From Parietaria judaica (lineage: Eukaryota > Streptophyta > Magnoliopsida > Rosales > Urticaceae), in contig OX940866.1 in NCBI GenBank assembly GCA_954871525.1, forward strand, positions 16,329,001 to 16,393,000: a DNA stretch of 64,000 nt, in the 5' to 3' direction. The notes below the pieces were generated by a model that saw only the letters and a list, made by a program, of their open reading frames with translations, was not told where the DNA came from and searched no databases. Both the position numbers and the translations under genes were made by a program. Positions 1-10,510 of this stretch are shown piece after piece. The stretch's first letter is position 1; the number at the start of each line of letters is the position of its first letter.

Positions 1-117
1 TTTATTTTCCGTTGAGATGCAAAACTATGGAGATATGTATTAGATTTGTACGTTTTTTTCCTGGTTGAGACTCGGTACAATGTATTTTCCTATGTATAAA
101 AAAAACGAATGCGGATA

Positions 118-290
118 AAAATAAGGATATCCGGATTCTCAAAACAGATTTGGATGATAAACCCGGGTCTTAAAAAATAGGTATCCGAATTTCTGGATAT
201 CTGGATCCGGATAGTGATTTGTGATTATACGGATTCCGGATCCGAATACCGGATATTCCAAAAAAAAAAAACAAAGGATATCCGCTCCGG
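118..290. repeat. Degenerate GGATATCCGG-type palindromic repeats
   Basis: Short variants of GGATATCCGG, ATCCGGAT and CCGGATAT recur about every 15-30 bases in an AT-rich stretch. They look like the remains of a small repeat or transposon end. I could not find its borders or a target duplication, so no element family is claimed. No gene is visible in bases 1-420. Confidence 0.3.
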
Positions 291-421
291 TTTCAGACCT
301 AATTAATTGTGAATTTTTTTTCCTGCAATTCTACGAATCTCGGTAATTTATCGGTAACCTCGATATTTCTGACCTAAAATATGTCATATGGTAAGTTCAT
401 TAATATATTGTAAATATAAAA

Positions 422-533
422 TGGGCTCGCAATACGGGCCTCTAATAAAAGCTCTAATTAGGTAATAGGCCTTGAGCCCAAAAACAGGCAAGCTGAAATT
501 ACCAATCATAATAAAGTCGTCCACAAACCCTAA
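422..533 (+). promoter_or_regulatory. RPS30 promoter motifs: site II elements and telo-box
   Basis: TGGGCT lies at 422-427, AGCCCA (its reverse complement) at 475-480, and a telo-box AAACCCTAA at 525-533, about 70 bases before the RPS30 start codon. The combination of site II (TGGGCY) elements with a downstream telo-box is well established for plant cytosolic ribosomal protein genes, which are co-expressed in dividing cells. No convincing TATA box is seen, which is also usual for this class. Confidence 0.65.
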
Positions 534-601
534 CCCTAGAGTTTTCGCAGCAACACAGAACAGAAAGACCTTCGCTTTCGCAGCTCGTCTCGCAATCAGC
601 C

Positions 602-1179
602 ATGGGTATGTCTTTCGAGCTTTCTGATCTTGATTCTTTCTGTACATGTTTGTTTATGCATTGCGAATTCTCGCAGGAAAGGTTCACGGATCGTTGGCTC
701 GTGCCGGTAAGGTGAGAGGACAGACGCCCAAGGTGGCCAAGCAGGACAAGAAGAAGCAGCCCCGTGGACGCGCCCACAAGCGCATCCAGTACAATCGCCG
801 ATTCGTCACCGCCGGTATCTGATTTTCGCCCTATCATTCGATCGTGTGATTTTCATGTCGGCCTAGGGTTTAGTGAAAGTAGGCAAATTTGAGGAATTTT
901 CTGTTTTTTCTCTGGTTAATTCAGTATGAAACTAGGGAATTTGTTGAATATTTCTAGGGTTTGGCGTTGTATGAAATATTTTGATATAGATTCATAGGGT
1001 TCGGAATGCAATAGGTTTGAATTTTTGGTGATGCCTTAACCGATCCTACATTCGGTTTTGGATGGAATCGTTGGATATAGATTCGCAGGGTTTGGATTGC
1101 AAGTTGATTGATATTGTGGTGATTTGTTGCAGTGGTCGGATTCGGGAAGAAGAGAGGCCCTAACTCGTCCGAGAAGTAA
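602..1179 (+). CDS. RPS30: 40S ribosomal protein S30 (eS30), three exons
   Basis: This encodes a small basic protein of the cytosolic 40S ribosomal subunit. Exons are 602-605, 677-814 and 1133-1179, with GT-AG introns (donors GTATGT and GTATCT). The spliced frame is 189 nt, giving 62 residues, the normal length of plant S30. The protein starts [20 protein letters not shown] and ends with [10 protein letters not shown]. The lysine/arginine-rich core and the conserved GFGKKRGPN tail are characteristic. Unlike the animal FAU gene there is no ubiquitin-like fusion; the plant form starts directly at the mature protein. The ATG is followed after one base by the first intron. The upstream site II and telo-box motifs fit constitutive growth-linked expression. 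All splice sites and the frame are intact, so it is probably functional. Confidence 0.96.
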
Positions 1180-1861
1180 GCTTAAGCGAGTGTTACCAGA
1201 AGACAGAGTTTTTGGGTGGTTTTGACACTTTGTCATGGGATTTTGATGTCGTTATTTTAGACTTATTTCACTACTTCGTGTTACTTTTTTCACAAGTTGA
1301 ATAGAATCAATGTGAATTTTGATTTATTTGAATCAGCGAATTGAATTTCGAACTACCTTTATAATTTCCGCAGTGCAGCTTCCTAAACTGATTTCATTTT
1401 TTTTACTTGTTTGCTTGGAGCTTTTAAATGTCAATTATAACTGATTTTCGGATTGTGATACAAGTATTGCAGTAATTTTCGGGTTGTGATAGAAATTTGC
1501 CATAATTCATTATTCATGGTTACAAGAAAAAGAAAATTTAATTGTTTTTATTTTCCTACCAATAAAGCTCAGATTACGGTCTAAAATGATAAGAAATGTT
1601 ATGGTTTGATATCTGTGATTGATATCTTAAACACTCTTATTATGCCAATAAAGAGAAGTAATCAATAAATTCAATAATGGAAAGACGTAACTTATATTAC
1701 TTGCAGTAAGAATTTCCGAAGACATCAATGACCTTTGAAGAAAAGAAAAACTAAATCTACAAAATCCCTCGTTGCATGCAATTTACAACAAATTTGATTG
1801 AGAAAGCTGAAACCTCATGATATCACGGTGAACTTGTTCGGGTAGATAACCGTGAAGTTGG
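1180..1861. other. RPS30 3' flank and convergent gene 3' flank; no gene seen
   Basis: AT-rich sequence between two convergently transcribed genes. It should hold the 3' UTR of RPS30 and that of the minus-strand gene ending at 1862. No open frame, RNA gene or repeat was recognised. Confidence 0.5.
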
Positions 1862-2254
1862 TCAGCTTGAAGAGTTCTTGCAATACTGGACAACAGCGTT
1901 CAGATTCTCTTCGCGTTCTTCGGCGCTCATCGTGCTGTAACATGTGGTCAGAGCATTAGACTTCGGCGAGGGGCTGGTACAGGTACAAGGCGCAATCTTC
2001 ATTATTGATTGACGGGGAGGATGATCGTGATGATGTTCACTATGGCTGTCATCTGTTGAAGGGCTGAAGCAAGTCAAGTACTTCTTCGAGGACTTCCAGA
2101 ATCCGCCATTGCCGCTCTTCCGCAGCCGCATCTTCCACGTGGCGGCCGAGGAGGCAAAGCTCTCGGCGGAGGAGTGCCTCAGGTTGGAGGCTGGTTTTGG
2201 CTCCAAGACCCAGCTATCATTCACAACATCATATCTTAACTCTAGACCATCCAT
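1862..2254 (-). CDS. Small serine-rich plant protein of unknown function
   Basis: An intronless frame of 130 codons. I chose the ATG at 2254 (protein start MDGLELRYDVVNDSW) rather than the upstream in-frame ATG at 2362. A TATA box lies at 2321-2329 on the same strand, and the upstream extension would lie partly in its own core promoter and has an unlikely composition. The protein has an acidic/aromatic N-terminus, a basic middle (WKMRLRKSGNGGFWKSSKKY), a His-rich stretch (about residues 72-78), a Cys/Ser patch (CTCTSPSPKS) and a C-terminal charged helix ending EEREENLNAVVQYCKNSSS. No signal peptide or membrane segment is seen. The basic core followed by an amphipathic C-terminal helix recalls short plant-specific proteins annotated as uncharacterised, but I do not recognise the family. 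Codon use and the undisturbed frame suggest a real gene. Confidence 0.6.
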   Translation of the reverse strand: MDGLELRYDVVNDSWVLEPKPASNLRHSSAESFASSAATWKMRLRKSGNGGFWKSSKKYLTCFSPSTDDSHSEHHHDHPPRQSIMKIAPCTCTSPSPKSNALTTCYSTMSAEEREENLNAVVQYCKNSSS

Positions 2255-2320
2255 TCGAAATTTTCTGTATTTTTTTTTTTCCTTCAGATTTTTTGGAATA
2301 TGAAGATGTAATGGTGTGAG

Positions 2321-2329
2321 TTTTATATA
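2321..2329 (-). promoter_or_regulatory. TATA box of the small minus-strand gene
   Basis: Read on the minus strand this is TATATAAAA, 67 bases upstream of the chosen ATG at 2254. That implies a 5' UTR of roughly 35-40 bases and is the main reason for choosing the shorter start. Confidence 0.5.
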
Positions 2330-2452
2330 GCAAGAGAATTTTTTGCCAATCATTTTACACATGATTTGTTTCTCTTTTTCTAAACAATATTACATATATG
2401 AGAAGAATCATGGTTTGATTTTGTTTCCCTCTATATACTAATGTGATCTTTG

Positions 2453-3316
2453 TTACCAGGAAGCTTCATAACTCATCTCTGGAGCGGCTCCGTAAGGGAG
2501 GATGTCTTCGTTGACTCTGAAGAGCGGGGAGTGTCCCGCTTCGGAAAATTCATTTTCCCCATTTCTCATTCCGACGGAAAAGAAGCAGCCCGGAATCGTT
2601 TCTTGATAGAACGAGAAGTCCTCTGCGCCTATGAGAGGCTGCACTTCTATGACGTTGGCGGGCCCCACCATTTGGCCGGCGACTTTCCGGAAGTGGTTGT
2701 TTAGACGCTCGTCGTTCACGGTCGGAGCATAGTACGGGTATGAATCGAACGTCACGGTTGCGTTGCATCTATGCACACTGGCTTAATAACCTGTCATTTC
2801 AGAGCTGGGTATCGTTTTATGAATAAAGTGTTCTCGTGTCTCTTGAATTTCTACTTGAGGTCGTAACAAAATACCTCCTCGATTCGTCGTTTGAGTCGGG
2901 AAAAGCTCTCTTTCGAAAATGCCCGGAAAGTCCCCCCGACCTCGACAGAATCTGGGATAACATTGTAAGCACCACCTCCCCGGAATTTAGCCACAGTTAC
3001 TACCTACAAGGTGTAGTGTCGTCCGATAATTCAAATGTTTTGCCATAAAGAGACGATACTAAGAACAAAGTGAAAACCTGGGAATCCAAAGGATCGGCTT
3101 CCCGGGAAACGAGATTTTGCAGACTGATTATCACACTCAAAGCAGCCAAAATCGGATCAATCGCGAGAGGAATTGCGGCATGACCACCTTTACCGCCGCA
3201 GCCAGAATCGGGCCGGGCCAAGAAGCCACCGACCTGATCGGAACCTCAGTATTGACGTGTATGCCAAAGATCGCGTCAATGTTGTTCAACACACCGGTTT
3301 CCAGGATCTTCTTCAA
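2453..3316 (-). pseudogene. IAA-amino acid hydrolase ILR1-like pseudogene (M20 amidohydrolase), 5'-truncated
   Basis: Members of this family release auxin from amino-acid conjugates. Three exon blocks read in order on the minus strand. Block 1 (about 3316-3078) has KILETGVLNNIDAIFGIHV, then GKGGHAAIP and SLQNLVSREADPLDSQ. Block 2 (3003-2875) has VVTVAKFRGGGAYNVIPDS and GGTFRAFSKESF. Block 3 (2790-2453) has HRCNATVTFD, PPTVN-like YAPTVNDERL, the metal-site motif GAEDFSFYQ and LPYGAA. Splice sites GT-AG join blocks 1-2 and 2-3. It is broken: block 1 loses roughly ten codons with a frame change near 3198, and block 3 has a frame change right after its acceptor near 2782. The N-terminal third with the first metal ligands is absent, because the sequence turns into AT-rich DNA beyond 3316. 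The C-terminus ends early compared with the family. Confidence 0.85.
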
Positions 3317-3329
3317 AGTGATTTTATAA

Positions 3330-3745
3330 TTATTTATGAAATTTTATATATTGAATTATTAATTTATATATCACTTGGAACCTATATACTTTCCAAAAAA
3401 ATATTATCTTATAAATTTATCGAATTATTAATTTAGCTAATTAGGCCCAAGTAGGGACCGAACAAAAATATTATTTAATCGCGACTATTAATTTATAGAA
3501 GTTCTTTGTAATAAAATAAAGTCAAAATAACTACATTAAACCCAACGCAAATACAACAATCGTTAAGTTAATCAGCTAATATTATTTTTAATGCTTATTA
3601 AATATGAATAGATTACTATACATAGAAATAACTGACATGTAAAAATAAAATAGTTCGTCCAAATTTTGAAATAAAATACCTAACTAAATTACTAAACCCA
3701 ATCTCCCGCCTCAAACTCTATAAACCGGTGGTTGTTATCGTACGT
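3330..3745. other. AT-rich spacer, no gene seen
   Basis: Low-complexity AT-rich DNA between two pseudogene remains. It may include decayed introns of the ILR1-like gene, but nothing is recognisable. Confidence 0.4.
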
Positions 3746-3749
3746 GTCC

Positions 3750-3826
3750 TTCATGGGCCTCCAAAAGCCACAACAGAACTGTTGATGCTTTGCGAACTGG
3801 CCAATGAAGGCAATGCAGAAAGCCAC
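3750..3826 (+). pseudogene. Orphan exon resembling ESCRT-III subunit SNF7/VPS32
   Basis: Read with one frame correction the plus strand gives KATTE, then VDALRTG, then AMKAMQKA, followed by a GTAAG splice donor at 3827. ATTE-TVDALRTGA-AMKAMQKAT is a conserved internal stretch of SNF7/VPS32, the ESCRT-III filament protein, and a donor just after AMQKAT is plausible for that gene. One base is missing in the Glu-Thr-Val region and a few bases around the Gly-Ala step, so the exon is dead. No other SNF7 exon was found nearby, which suggests a gene fragment left by deletion or transposon capture. The assignment rests on about 20 residues. Confidence 0.5.
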
Positions 3827-4164
3827 GTAAGTCTTCGTTATCTTTTATTTGGTATTAACATATCTCCCCTGAACTTATTGTATTGTCTAAGTTTACCTTC
3901 TTTTTATCATTTTCCCCCTTAAAAGACATTGTTTCTTTAAAGTCAATCCGACACGCATCGGTAGTTCATACACAAAAAAGATTATGTCATTCAAGACCCG
4001 GTATTCTAATGAGTTAAAACCAGCTGATAAGTTTGATGATAAACGATTCAGCTACTATTAAAGAATACAGATGATAAACCACAATCATGTTGCTCTTTTT
4101 GGTTGGCAGTTGGCATGTTAATATTTACCACGGTTGCCCTTGAGAAACTGATGCTCTCACGCCT
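3827..4164. other. Spacer before the MND1 3' end, no gene seen
   Basis: AT-rich sequence with no recognisable frame. Its right part should contain the former 3' UTR of the minus-strand MND1 gene that ends at 4165. Confidence 0.4.
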
Positions 4165-4677
4165 CTAATCGGTCACCGTACTGAGGGGCGTTGGCGACAT
4201 TTCCAGGTAGTCGAAGTCATCAGATATTCCTGTCTGCAATGTCAAAGTAAAGAGAAGCCTTTGAAACACCGACAACTGATGGGTTTAGATAAACCATCAA
4301 CTAATCTTATTCTGAAATCGTAACAATATGTGAGCTAAGAAATAGATTGAGCTTATATCGAGTTCAAGGATTTAGCAAACCGACCTCTAAGCTATCGAGC
4401 TGCTCTTTCGCCTGTGGGAAAGTGTTGGCGCACCACTGCCGCAACGTGAAGATGTTATCTGCACAGTTTTAGCCATTTATGGGTAAACCTGTCCATCGTT
4501 TAGCCGATGAGTGAGCAACTTCAATAGCGTTCTCTGCAAAATTCAAAAAAAAAAAAAAATTAAGTTTACATGAAGATTAGCAAATGAAATTAATAAATAA
4601 AATATTAGCATCCGAAATCCGCAACTCATCGCTTCAAAGGCTGCTGGGTCATTATCTGCATATTGCTCCAATTCTTT
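4165..4677 (-). pseudogene. MND1: MND1 pseudogene, 3' half (exons 7-10)
   Basis: MND1 pairs with HOP2 to help DMC1/RAD51 strand invasion in meiosis. Four exons read on the minus strand. Exon 7 (4677-4626) encodes KELEQYADNDPAAFEAM. Exon 8 (4533-4489) encodes NAIEVAHSSAKRWT. Exon 9 (4458-4385) encodes DNIFTLRQWCANTFPQAKEQ. Exon 10 (4233-4165) encodes GISDDFDYLEMSP and ends at TAG. The phases (1, 1, 0) join correctly and all introns are GT-AG (the exon 7 donor is GTTGCG). RWTDNIF...FDYLE is the diagnostic C-terminal signature of MND1. These four exons are intact. The gene is separated from its 5' half at 10975-12135 by a 6.2-kb LTR element inserted in intron 6, only 7 bases (plus the duplicated GATCA) from the exon 7 acceptor. 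Confidence 0.88.
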
Positions 4678-4689
4678 CTACAATGATCA

Positions 4690-5152
4690 TGTTACTGACG
4701 TTGCGGTTGATAAGAGGTTCGGGAAAGCGTACTCAAGGCTCGTCACAAAACCGAGCACAAGTGGCACGAAGAATTAATAGTCGAGTTCGGCATTTCTTTT
4801 ATTTTCGTTTTTTTATACAAGAAAATAATACAAACCCTTAAATAGCCTTTTGTGAAAGGAAGAGGGGTATGCAGAGATTAGTCTAGAGTTCCCGGAGAGG
4901 GGAATTAGGGCTAAACGCTGCTCTTGTGTATCGTGTTTGTGTTCGTTCGTTTCCCCAGTGTGGAGATTGAAATCGATCTCCTTGAATCCATACTCTTCGT
5001 TGAATTGCTATCTCTCTCTGTGTGGATTGGATCTGGAACCTTATTGCGTGCAGGTTGAGAGTGGAAGCCATCATCGAACACGGCTCGGGGAAGGTGGAAC
5101 TTCGTGAGAACTACGCCGCCAATCACGAGGGCTGGATCTCGGGGTCGTAACA
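4690..5152 (+). repeat. 5' LTR of the Ty3/gypsy element
   Basis: 463 bp, TG...CA ends. It differs from the 3' LTR by substitutions near bases 7, 16, 36 and in the ATACAAG/ATACCAG stretch. A weak TATA-like TTTTTTTATAC lies around 4808. The first 88 bp correspond to coding sequence in the 3' copy. Confidence 0.95.
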
Positions 5153-5155
5153 TCT

Positions 5156-5168
5156 TGGTATCAGAGCC
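5156..5168 (+). other. Primer-binding site, initiator tRNA-Met type
   Basis: TGGTATCAGAGCC begins three bases after the 5' LTR and is complementary to the 3' end of plant initiator methionine tRNA, the usual minus-strand primer of plant LTR elements. Confidence 0.9.
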
Positions 5169-5178
5169 ACCTCTCGTG

Positions 5179-7674
5179 ATGGAAGAAGCTCCGGCGACAG
5201 AAACGGCGACTGTAGACATGGACGTTGTGGCAGCGTTGATGAATAGATTGTTGGACGAACGATTTGCGAAGTTTGAAGAAGGGAGAGCTCGCCGTATATC
5301 TCAGCCAAACAGTCCCGGAAGAGTGGATAAAAGCTACGGCGATCGGAACCCTAGGTCAGACGACGACGACGGACGCCGGCGAAGGTCCGAGAGTCACCGC
5401 GGTGGCGATCGGAAGAAGGGAAGAGGTTCATCGGTGGAGTCAGACGCCAGATCGGGAACGAAGGAGAGGAGAAGGAGATCTGGTTCGCGTGGGTCCACAT
5501 CGAGGAGGGGATCTGGAGTTCGCCGTCGTCGATCGAGCTCACGCAGCAGCGAGAGAAGGAGGTCCGGTGACCAGTACACCAGCGACAACAATCGGCGAAG
5601 GGAGAAGGACCGGGAACAACGGAAATCGCGAGAACACCGTGGCAACTCACGGGAAAGCCAAAGATCACAGCGATCAACTCGTGATCGGGATCGGGATCGA
5701 CACGACTCCGGCGGAACAGACAAAGGAAGAAAGGAAAGAGAGCGATCACGCGAATCGACGAGGCATCGGACAAGCCCGGAGCCGCCAAAACGGAACGTGA
5801 ATCGTGACAAGGAGAAACAAACGCTAGAAGATGACCGTATACGTCTCGAGCAAGAATGGCGAGGAATGGGTCACGACGGGCCGAGCCGCGAAGGCAGAAC
5901 CGCGCAAGGACTTGAGAAGCGGACGAACATGACTCGGTGGAGTCCGGCCGATCCAAGATACGCCGAGATGACTAAAAACGGGAGCATCGACAAGGAAAGA
6001 CAAGGCGAGGCAGCGGGAGTCGGGAACGAGAACTTGAACCACGGCGTAAGGTTCGGGTCCGAGTTTAGAGGAGAGTGGCCGGTCAAACCGTTGGGAATAA
6101 CCGAGAATCCAAGAAGCCGGGAGCATGCGAGTAACATCGGAAGGAACGAAGTAGAGCGTACAAAAGCGGAGGTGCAACCGGGACGGGCGGAGTGTCCGGC
6201 TTATGATGGAACCACCGACCCCGAACTTTGGTTACAACGATGTGAGGAATACTTCCACGACCAAAGAATCCGAGACGAAGAGGTGAAGGTCCAACAAGCG
6301 AGGGGAGTGCTCAACGGAAAAGCCTACGAGTGGTGGAATAACATCCGAAGGTTAGTTCTCGAAAACTTAGAGTGGGTTGCATTTAAGAAATTATGTTCCG
6401 CACGTTTTGGGATAGTTTCGGCCGCTAATCCTATTTCGGAACTTTCAAATTTGCGACAAACCGGAGACATCGAGGAGTATTGCTCACGGTTCAAGGAGAT
6501 TACGGGAAGGCATGGGAAGTTGTCCAACCAACAACAAACGTGGCAATTTTGTGTCGGTCTTTCCGATGACCTTCGCCGTATTGTGGAGTACTACCGACCC
6601 ATTGACATCTCGCAAGCGATGCAACTCGCCCGCGATAACGGGTTTCAAACTCCGATCGATAGAGGACCACGGACTTTCGGTGGATTCTTGGCACCCGTGC
6701 TCTCTCGGGGAGCTACCCCGGCACGGTTCGGAGGCGGTTCGTCAACGGCAAGCTCGGTTGTGTACAAACCAAGTCCAAATCCGACGGGAGTGGGAAAAGT
6801 GACGGAAGCGAAAACCGGAGAAGGAAAAAAAGTATACAAGAAATTGAACGACACGGAGTATCGAGACCGGAAGGCCAAGAATCTATGTTTCAATTGCGAT
6901 AGCTTGTATACTCCGGGACATGTGTGCAAACCGGTACTTTTTCACCTAGAGCTTACGAACGAGCATGTGTATGGCGGAGAGGAGGCCAATGGCGAGGACG
7001 ACAATCCCGGAACGATCACCGTTAACGCCATTAGCGGCCAACAATCCGAGGATACATTTCAAGTAACGGCATCGTTTGGAGGAGGAAGCGGTCGTACGTT
7101 ACTCGATACGGGAAGCAATCGAAATTTTATCAAGTCAAGCCTAGCCGTAGCTATCGGTATTTTCGTCCGACGAAAGCCCGAGTTATTTGCTTCACTTCCC
7201 GATGGAGGTAAGGTGGCCGTTGAAGGACATTGTCGGGGTGTCATGATGACTATCGAAGGCTTCACGTTCGTAACCGATTTCTTCATAATAGAACTTGCCG
7301 GTTTCGACGTGATAATCGGCATGCGTTGGCTTAACGCTTTGGGTAAGGTCATATGGAACGGGATTACAAGAACCGTTGAGTTCAAAGCCGAAGGAAAAGA
7401 CGTGGTATGGAAGGCCGACGAGATGAGTAAAGAAGCGACGAACGTAGCCGTAAACGCTATTGGAAATGGGGAGATTGACATGGAAGAATGGTTCGATGAC
7501 GCCGAGGAAATCTTCGTCACGACATCCACACCCTCGACCACATCGGCCCGAAACGAGAAGCAAAGCCGGATCGCCCTTTGGGCCATTGAAAACGGCGGGG
7601 CTCGAACAACTCATTACCGAGTTCGTGGATGTGTTTGCCGAACCGACGGACCTACCTCCGGAAAGGTCGTGTGA
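5179..7674 (+). pseudogene. Gag-protease frame of the Ty3/gypsy element
   Basis: The frame is open from 5104, but the first ATG after the primer site is at 5179 (MEEAPATETATVDMD), which I take as the start; 831 codons. Residues about 30-240 are extremely rich in Arg, Ser and Glu with many RS/RE dipeptides (SRRGSGVRRRRSSSRSSERR), unlike typical gypsy Gag. The capsid-like domain lies at about nt 6180-6660 (CPAYDGTTDPELWLQRCEEY, then AYEWW). A zinc knuckle variant CFNCDSLYTPGHVC is at about nt 6886-6930. The aspartic protease site LLDTGSNRNFI is at about nt 7096-7130. Near 7595 the homology passes to another frame, so this frame runs off into an unrelated tail and stops at 7674. Whether that is a lost base or a programmed shift cannot be told from one copy. 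Confidence 0.85.
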
Positions 7675-10510
7675 CCACCGAATTCGCCTCCTCACCGGGT
7701 CGAATCCGGTCGCCGTACGTCCTTATCGTTATCCTCATTTACAAAAGGATGAGATTGAGAAGCAATGTGCCGAAATGCTTCGCCACGGGATCATTCGCAA
7801 GAGCACGTCACCATTCTCGTCTCCGGTTTTATTGGTGAAGAAACCGGATGGCTCGTGGCGATTTTGCATCGATTTCCGTGAACTTAACAAAGTCACCGTG
7901 AAGGATAAATATCCTATTCCGGTGGTCGAGGAACTACTTGACGAGCTTCATGGCGCACGGTTCTTTACGAAGCTTGATTTAACGTCCGATTATCACCAAG
8001 TGCGGATGAACGCCACCGATGTCGAGAAGACCGCTTTCCGAACACATCACGGACACTTTGAGTTTCTCGTGATGCCGTTTGGCCTTACCAACGCCCCATC
8101 TACCTTCCAAGGACTTATGAATGACATATTTGGAGAATTCCTCTGGAAGTTCGTCCTTGTTTTCTTCGACGACATTCTCATTTATAGCTGGACGTGGGAG
8201 GAGCATGTTATTCATCTACGGGAAGTCTTTGATAAGGTACGCCAACACGGTCTCTTTCTAAAAAGGAAGAAATGTTCTTTCGCCCAATTGGAAGTAGGTT
8301 ACCTTGGACACGTGATTTCACATCAAGGCGTGAAGGTGGATAACTCCAAAATTTGCGCTATAACCGAGTGGCCGACTCCGACAACTTCTCGAGGTATTCG
8401 GGGATTTCTCGGGTTGTCCGGGTATTATCGCAAGTTCATTCGAAACTACGGTGTCTCCGCTGCCCCGTTAACAGTTTACTTCGCCGAACACGTTTTGAAT
8501 GGGACGGGTCGGCGAGCGAGGCGTTTTCGGCATTAAAAGGCGTTGTCCGAGTCACCGGTTCTCTCGTTACCGGACTTTACAAAGGAGTTTGTAGTGGAAT
8601 GCGATGCATCCGGAAGTGGGATTGGGGCCGTTCTTCAACAAGACGGACACCCAATTGCGTTTTTTAGTCGTAAGCTAGCCGATCGACACCTAAAGCTAGC
8701 TGCGTATGAACGCGAGTTGATTGGTCTTGCAAAGGCCATCATCCATTGGCGACCGTATTTGTGGGGGAGTCGGTTTCTAGTTCGCACGGATCATTCGAGT
8801 CTAAAGCACTTGCTTGAACAACGGCTCACGACCTCTCCGCAACTCCATTGGGTGAGCAAACTCTCTGGCTACGATTTTGCGGTCGAGTTCCGAGCGGGGA
8901 AGTTGAATAAAGTCGCGGATGCCCTTTCTCGGCGAGAAGAGGATACGGACTTACATGGTATGGAGCTCAACGCGGTTTCGGTCGAACCGAGGCTGCTTGA
9001 TTGTCTTCGCACCGAGACCGCGTCCAACGAAGAGACGAGAGAGCTAATGGAGCGAATTCGGTCGGGGGGGGAAGGTTCGGAGTGGTCGATTCTTGACGGG
9101 TTGGTGCTCTATAAAGGAAAGGCTTTTGTGCGCGCCTCCTCTCCACTTGTACCAATCATTGTGGGTAGTTTTCACCGACTCGGGCACGAGGGTGTTACGA
9201 AGACGTTAGAGCGAATTCGCGGGGAGTTCTATTGGCGAGGGTGGAAGAAATCGGTTCAAGAGCATATTGCCGAATGTTTAACTTGCCAACACAATAAATG
9301 GGAAACGCTTCAACCAAATGGGCTTCTTCAACCTTCACCGGTACCGCACCACGTGTGGGCGGATATATCTTTGGATTTTGTGGAGGGGTTACCGAGTGCT
9401 TCCGGGAAGTCCGTCATTTTAGTGGTGGTCGATCGCTTCCCAAAGGCCGCTCATTTCCTTCCTCTTAGCCATCCATATACGGCGTCGTCCGTGGCGGAAG
9501 TATTCTTCCGCGAGATCGTTCGTCTACATGGGTTTCCGGAATCTATACTCTCCGACCGTGACAAGGTCTTTCGGAGCAACTTTTGGAGGGAATTATTCCG
9601 GCTCGCCGGGACTCACTTGGCCTTTTCGACGGCTTTTCACCCTCAAAGTGACGGGCAAACCGAGATCGCCAATCGCACGTTGGAGATGTACTTGCGATGT
9701 GTGACCGGTGACAACCCCCGCAAGTGGACGTCATGGCTTCCGTGGGTGGAGTATTGTTACAATACTTCTTACCACTCGGCTCTCAAAACCACCCCGTTTC
9801 GGGTCGTGTACGGTCGCGATCCACCGCGTTTGTTGGACTATGTGACGGGTAGTGCGCGGGTGGATGACGTGGATGTTGCCCTCACTAAACGCACGGAGTT
9901 TTTGGACGTCATTCGGGGTAATTTGCTTGTTGCCCAAGCACGCATGAAAGCCGTTTACGATGGGCGACATCGCGAGGTAGAGTTCGCCGTGGGAAGTTGG
10001 GTGTGGCTTAAGCTCCAACCGTACCGGCAACTCTCCGTCGCGCGCAAGAGTTTCTCCAAGCTTTCCCCACGATTTTACGGTCCCTTCAAGGTGTTGGAAC
10101 GGATTGGCAAAGTCTTGTACCGCCTTCGTCTTCCACCCGAGAGCCGGATTCACGATGTGTTCCATATTTCTCTCCTCAAGGCGCACAAAGGACCGCTTCC
10201 TGCCGGGGACATCGCCTTGCCGAAGGTCTTTGATGGCAAGACCATTCCTACACGGCCGTGTAAACTTCTCCGCGTTCGTAGGCACCTTGGGGAGCGCGAG
10301 GTCCTCGTGTTGTGGGACGGGGCAGATTCGGCGAGCGCTCTTTGGGAGAATTTTGAGGCTCTTATCGACGCATTTCCGGACCTGGAGCTTGAGGTCAAGC
10401 TCCTTTTGGAGGAGGGGAGAATTGTTACCGACGTTGCTGTTGATAAGAGGTTCGGGAAAACGTACTCAAGGCTCGTCACAAAACCGAGCACAAGTGGCAC
10501 GAAGAATTAA
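7595..10510 (+). pseudogene. Pol (RT, RNase H, integrase, chromo-like tail) with frameshifts
   Basis: Reverse transcriptase reads from LEQLITEFVDVFAEP (about 7600) through LVKKPDGSWRFCIDFRELN and the catalytic VFFDDILIYS (about 8158-8190). At about 8480-8540 the frame slips twice: FEWDGSASEAFSALK is in a different frame from its neighbours. RNase H follows (VVECDASGSGIGAVLQQDG, 8590-8640; ADALS, about 8920). Integrase has the zinc motif H-x-H...CLTCQ (about 9170-9290), DISLDFVEG, SDRDKVF and HPQSDGQTEIANRTLE with the catalytic triad. The chromo-like end is at about 10230-10400. The stop codon at 10508-10510 lies 88 bp inside the 3' LTR, so the polypurine tract and LTR start are part of the coding frame. 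Confidence 0.9.
10408..10422 (+). other. Polypurine tract of the Ty3/gypsy element
   Basis: GGAGGAGGGGAGAAT directly abuts the 3' LTR and would prime plus-strand synthesis. It is read through as codons for the end of Pol. Confidence 0.85.

Noticed and set aside
1036..1236. Minus-strand frame across the RPS30 last exon
   Set aside because: It overlaps the well-supported RPS30 exon 3 antisense and shows no motif.
5351..6177. Long minus-strand frames opposite gag
   Set aside because: Antisense shadows of the Arg/Ser-rich gag region; no start context or motif of their own.
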